From Paenibacillus athensensis (GTDB lineage: Bacteria; Bacillota; Bacilli; Paenibacillales; NBRC-103111): DNA of 64,000 nt. The stretch lies in the NCBI RefSeq assembly GCF_004514475.2, contig NZ_MYFO02000016.1, forward strand, positions 1-64,000, read 5' to 3'. Shown here one piece after another: positions 61,652-64,000 of this stretch. The notes under the pieces are model-generated. The model was not told where the DNA came from and ran no database searches. It saw only the letters and a program-made list of their open reading frames with translations. Position numbers and translations under genes: made by a program. Every line of letters begins with the position of its first letter. Position 1 is the first letter of the stretch.

Positions 61652-62356
61652 TTACAGCAGGTTGAAGCAAAAAAATGCGAGCGCAGTCACCGATGCGCCG
61701 ATGATCGCGCCGAGAAACAAAGCCGGGAACGGCCGCGTTTTTTTATCATACAGCACCAATAGCATCATGGCAGCCAGCAAATAGCCCAGCAGCGATACCA
61801 GCGTCGCTGCAGCAAACAACGCGATGACGGTAGCGACGGCAAAAGCGACAGCCGCCAGCAGACTCGGCCGCACCAGCTTGCCCTTATCGGAAAAACGCGT
61901 CTCGATGACGATGACCGACAAAACGACAAGCGCCAGCAGCACCCATACCGCACCTGCGGAAATGGCATGCGTCTGCAGCCGCCCTTCGCGCAGCAGCCGG
62001 TCGATCGGTTCAAAGAACACGATCAGACCGACCGCTACGGCAAAGCCGGCGCACACCAGCACGGAAGCGGCAGCGACGTCCTTGGCGATTTTTGCCAGCG
62101 GATGCCGATCCGGCATAGCCAGATCGACGGCCTTTTCCACCGCCGTATTGATCAGCTCCGTGACAATCATCAGCGTCACAGCCAATAGCAGAAACAGGAT
62201 GTCCGTCTTGGACAGCCGCAAAAACAACGCCGCGAGCAGCACAAGAAAAGCGACCGTAAAATGGAATTTCATATTGCGCTGCGTATCGAGCGCGTATTTG
62301 ATCCCTTCGTAGGCGTAGCGGAAGCTGCGCCGCCATTTGCGGAAGCCGCCGCTCAT
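61652..62356 (-). CDS. dgkA: DgkA-type lipid kinase with extra C-terminal membrane domain
   Basis: 234 residues. The first ~120 are a complete prokaryotic diacylglycerol/undecaprenol kinase: FRYAYEGIKYALDTQRN, VTELINTAVEKAVDLAMP (Glu67, Glu74), KDVAAASVLV. The remaining ~110 residues add about four hydrophobic helices (to FFCFNLL) and no PAP2 phosphatase motif. Stand-alone Gram-positive DgkA proteins have ~120-130 residues. The starting A of the ATG is also the last base of the ybeY stop codon. Confidence 0.92.
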   Translation of the reverse strand: MSGGFRKWRRSFRYAYEGIKYALDTQRNMKFHFTVAFLVLLAALFLRLSKTDILFLLLAVTLMIVTELINTAVEKAVDLAMPDRHPLAKIAKDVAAASVLVCAGFAVAVGLIVFFEPIDRLLREGRLQTHAISAGAVWVLLALVVLSVIVIETRFSDKGKLVRPSLLAAVAFAVATVIALFAAATLVSLLGYLLAAMMLLVLYDKKTRPFPALFLGAIIGASVTALAFFCFNLL

Positions 62357-62886
62357 CAGCGCGTCAGGCCCGCTTTTTGCAAGATCTCCTCTTGCTTGGC
62401 AAACATGACTTTCTCTTCTTCTTCCGTCTCATGATCGTAGCCGATCAGATGTAAAAAGCCGTGTACGAACAAAAAGCCCAGCTCACGATCGACCGAATGG
62501 CCGTATTCCTCGGCCTGGGCCATCGCCCGCGGCACGGAAATGATAATATCGCCCAGCGGCTCAATGAACGCTTCGCTGACATCCTCGTCGCCTTCCTCCG
62601 GCTCCTCATCGCCTTCGGCTTCGTAATGAATCTCGATTTCGTCTTCGCCGAACTCGCTCATTGCAAAGCTGAGCACGTCGGTCGGCTTATCGATGCCGCG
62701 GTATTGCAGGTTCAGCTCGTGAATTGCCTCGTCGTCGACGAACGTCAGTGCGACCTCGCCTTCCGTGACGCCTTCCGCTTCGCCGGCCAGACGCAGCAGC
62801 TCCGTCAGCTTCTCGATCAGCCCTGGCGTTATCTCGGCTGCTTCCTGCTCATTGCTCCATTCGAGCGTTAAATCCGATTGGGCCAT
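62356..62886 (-). CDS. ybeY: endoribonuclease YbeY (rRNA maturation factor)
   Basis: 176 residues. Zinc site HGFLHLIGYDH (His142, His146, His152), TFVDDEAIHELN and GIDKPTDVLSF typical of YbeY/YqfG. It has an acidic insertion (~residues 84-104, mostly Glu/Asp) after the TDVLSF strand. Processes 16S rRNA ends. AAGGAGG seven bases before ATG 62886; 27 bases after pgpH. Confidence 0.95.
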   Translation of the reverse strand: MAQSDLTLEWSNEQEAAEITPGLIEKLTELLRLAGEAEGVTEGEVALTFVDDEAIHELNLQYRGIDKPTDVLSFAMSEFGEDEIEIHYEAEGDEEPEEGDEDVSEAFIEPLGDIIISVPRAMAQAEEYGHSVDRELGFLFVHGFLHLIGYDHETEEEEKVMFAKQEEILQKAGLTR

Positions 62887-62913
62887 GAAAAGCCCTCCTT
62901 CGATCGTAAAATG

Positions 62914-64000
62914 TCAGCTTGATTTTTTCCCCGCCAGCTCGCTCGGGTATTCAATCCGCGAATGGAAAATGCCGAGCAGCGTCTCGTTCAGCGTCTTGGC
63001 GATCGTATCCAGCTCCTTGAGCGTGATGTCGCATTCGTTGAACTGGCCGTCGTCCAGACGGGACTTGATAATTTTGTGCACCATCGAATCGATCTGCTCC
63101 AGCGTCGGGTTGCGCAGCGAGCGGACCGCCGCTTCCACACTGTCGGCGATACCGATAATTGCCGCTTCCTTCGATTGCGCTTTCGGCCCCGGATAGCGGA
63201 AATCCTCTTCGCGAATCTCCTTCTCGCTGTTGTCCTCCGCGGCCATCTTCACAGCCTTGTGATAGAAAAAATGCAGCAGCGTCGTGCCGTGATGCTGTTC
63301 GGCGATATCGCGGATCGGCTTGGGAATTTTGAAATCCTTGAGCATTTCCACCCCGTCGCGCGGATGCGCGGTAATGATCGACTTGCTCAAATTCGGATCG
63401 ATCCGGTCATGCGGATTTTCGATATTCGTCTGATTTTCGATAAAATAGCTCGGCCGCTTCGTCTTGCCGATATCGTGGTAATAGGAGCCGACCCGGCAAA
63501 GCAAGCCGTCGGCGCCGATTGATTCGGCCGCAGCCTCCGACAAGTTGCCGACCATCACGCTGTGATGGTACGTGCCCGGCGTTTCGGTGAGCAGCTTGCG
63601 CAGCAGCGGATGATTGGGGTTGGACAGCTCCACGAGCTTGAGCGGCGACAGGATGCCGAAGGCAACCTCGAAGAACGGCAGCAACCCGATCACAAACACG
63701 GCTGTCAACAACCCGCTGGCGGCAGCAAACGAAAACGCCATGAGCGCTTCCTTTTGCGTAAAGCGATCATCCAGCAGCAGCAGGGCGCAAATCGTCAGCA
63801 TCGAGAAAAAGGAAATCATAAGTCCCGCTTTTAAAATCGTGGCCCGCTGGCTGGCCCGCTGAATCGTAAAAACCGCTCCGAAGCAAACGACAAGGCTGAC
63901 CAGACCGTAGCGGAAATCGAACAGCTCGGCGTGCTCGGTGTTAAAGATAATGCTCGACATCAGCGAAAACAGCACGGAAGCGATAAACGCCAGCGGCGCG
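62914..64000 (-). CDS. pgpH: 7TM-HD cyclic-di-AMP phosphodiesterase PgpH (5' end outside the window)
   Basis: The frame is open to the right edge, so only the C-terminal ~361 residues are seen: several membrane helices, then the cytosolic HD domain with YHHSVMVGNL (His-His), YYHDIGKTKRP (HD), AQHHGTT-type EQHHGTTLLHFFY and GIADSVEAAVRSL. PgpH/YqfF hydrolyses c-di-AMP, the potassium and wall stress second messenger. First gene seen of the ybeY-dgkA-cdd-era cluster. Confidence 0.93.
   Translation of the reverse strand, partial: APLAFIASVLFSLMSSIIFNTEHAELFDFRYGLVSLVVCFGAVFTIQRASQRATILKAGLMISFFSMLTICALLLLDDRFTQKEALMAFSFAAASGLLTAVFVIGLLPFFEVAFGILSPLKLVELSNPNHPLLRKLLTETPGTYHHSVMVGNLSEAAAESIGADGLLCRVGSYYHDIGKTKRPSYFIENQTNIENPHDRIDPNLSKSIITAHPRDGVEMLKDFKIPKPIRDIAEQHHGTTLLHFFYHKAVKMAAEDNSEKEIREEDFRYPGPKAQSKEAAIIGIADSVEAAVRSLRNPTLEQIDSMVHKIIKSRLDDGQFNECDITLKELDTIAKTLNETLLGIFHSRIEYPSELAGKKSS

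Overview
The window looks like a chromosomal piece of a GC-rich, endospore-forming Firmicute of the Paenibacillaceae (Paenibacillus/Cohnella-like). This is inferred from the gene content: bacillithiol synthesis (bshC), sporulation-linked genes (rsfA, a YhcN/YlaJ lipoprotein, yqzL), a Bacillus-type era-recO-dnaG-sigA macrolocus, AGGAGG-type ribosome binding sites, GTG/TTG starts, and gene orders shared with Bacillus. Almost all long operons run on the minus strand, which is probably the leading strand here. I saw no tRNA, rRNA, CRISPR array, prophage or insertion sequence.

Layout. 1-0.95 kb: N-terminal part of an LXG/WXG-like (type VII secreted) toxin, cut by the window edge. 1.1-4.1 kb: bshC-ahcY, one operon behind a clear sigma-A promoter. 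4.3-10.3 kb: a five-gene oligopeptide ABC importer (oppABCDF) with a terminator-like hairpin just upstream of oppA. 10.4-13 kb: a ComFB-family protein, DUF3397, panE and rsfA, the Bacillus ylb neighbourhood. 13.2-19.5 kb: single genes (DUF2626, a MidA-like methyltransferase, a lipoprotein, a secreted coiled-coil protein with a partner, a DHFR-like reductase, a short-chain dehydrogenase). 19.5-25.9 kb: the yla block (PIN-PhoH, YlaJ, YlaL-like, two unknown genes, YlaH, TypA/BipA).

26.5-39.6 kb: a tightly packed eight-gene operon of envelope proteins. It joins a GldA/GldF-like ABC exporter and a large secreted protein to a MoxR AAA+ ATPase, a DUF58 protein and two large membrane von Willebrand A (Bat-like) proteins. 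This is the best candidate in the window for a little-described system.

39.7-51.1 kb: TerC, cysteine desulfurase-thiI (sulfur transfer to tRNA/thiamine), a lytic transglycosylase, a CorC/HlyC membrane protein, DUF1540 and a small membrane protein, DUF3907 and a GH15-like glycosidase, an anchored subtilase, and a MarR-thioredoxin operon with visible palindromic operators. 51.2-51.6 kb: the RNase P RNA, which resembles type A.

51.9-64 kb: the housekeeping macrolocus pgpH-ybeY-dgkA-cdd-era-yqzL-recO / ppsR / yqxD / dnaG-sigA / membrane gene-trmK-nif3 (listed in transcription order, right to left). It covers c-di-AMP turnover, rRNA maturation, lipid recycling, DNA repair, replication priming and the main sigma factor.
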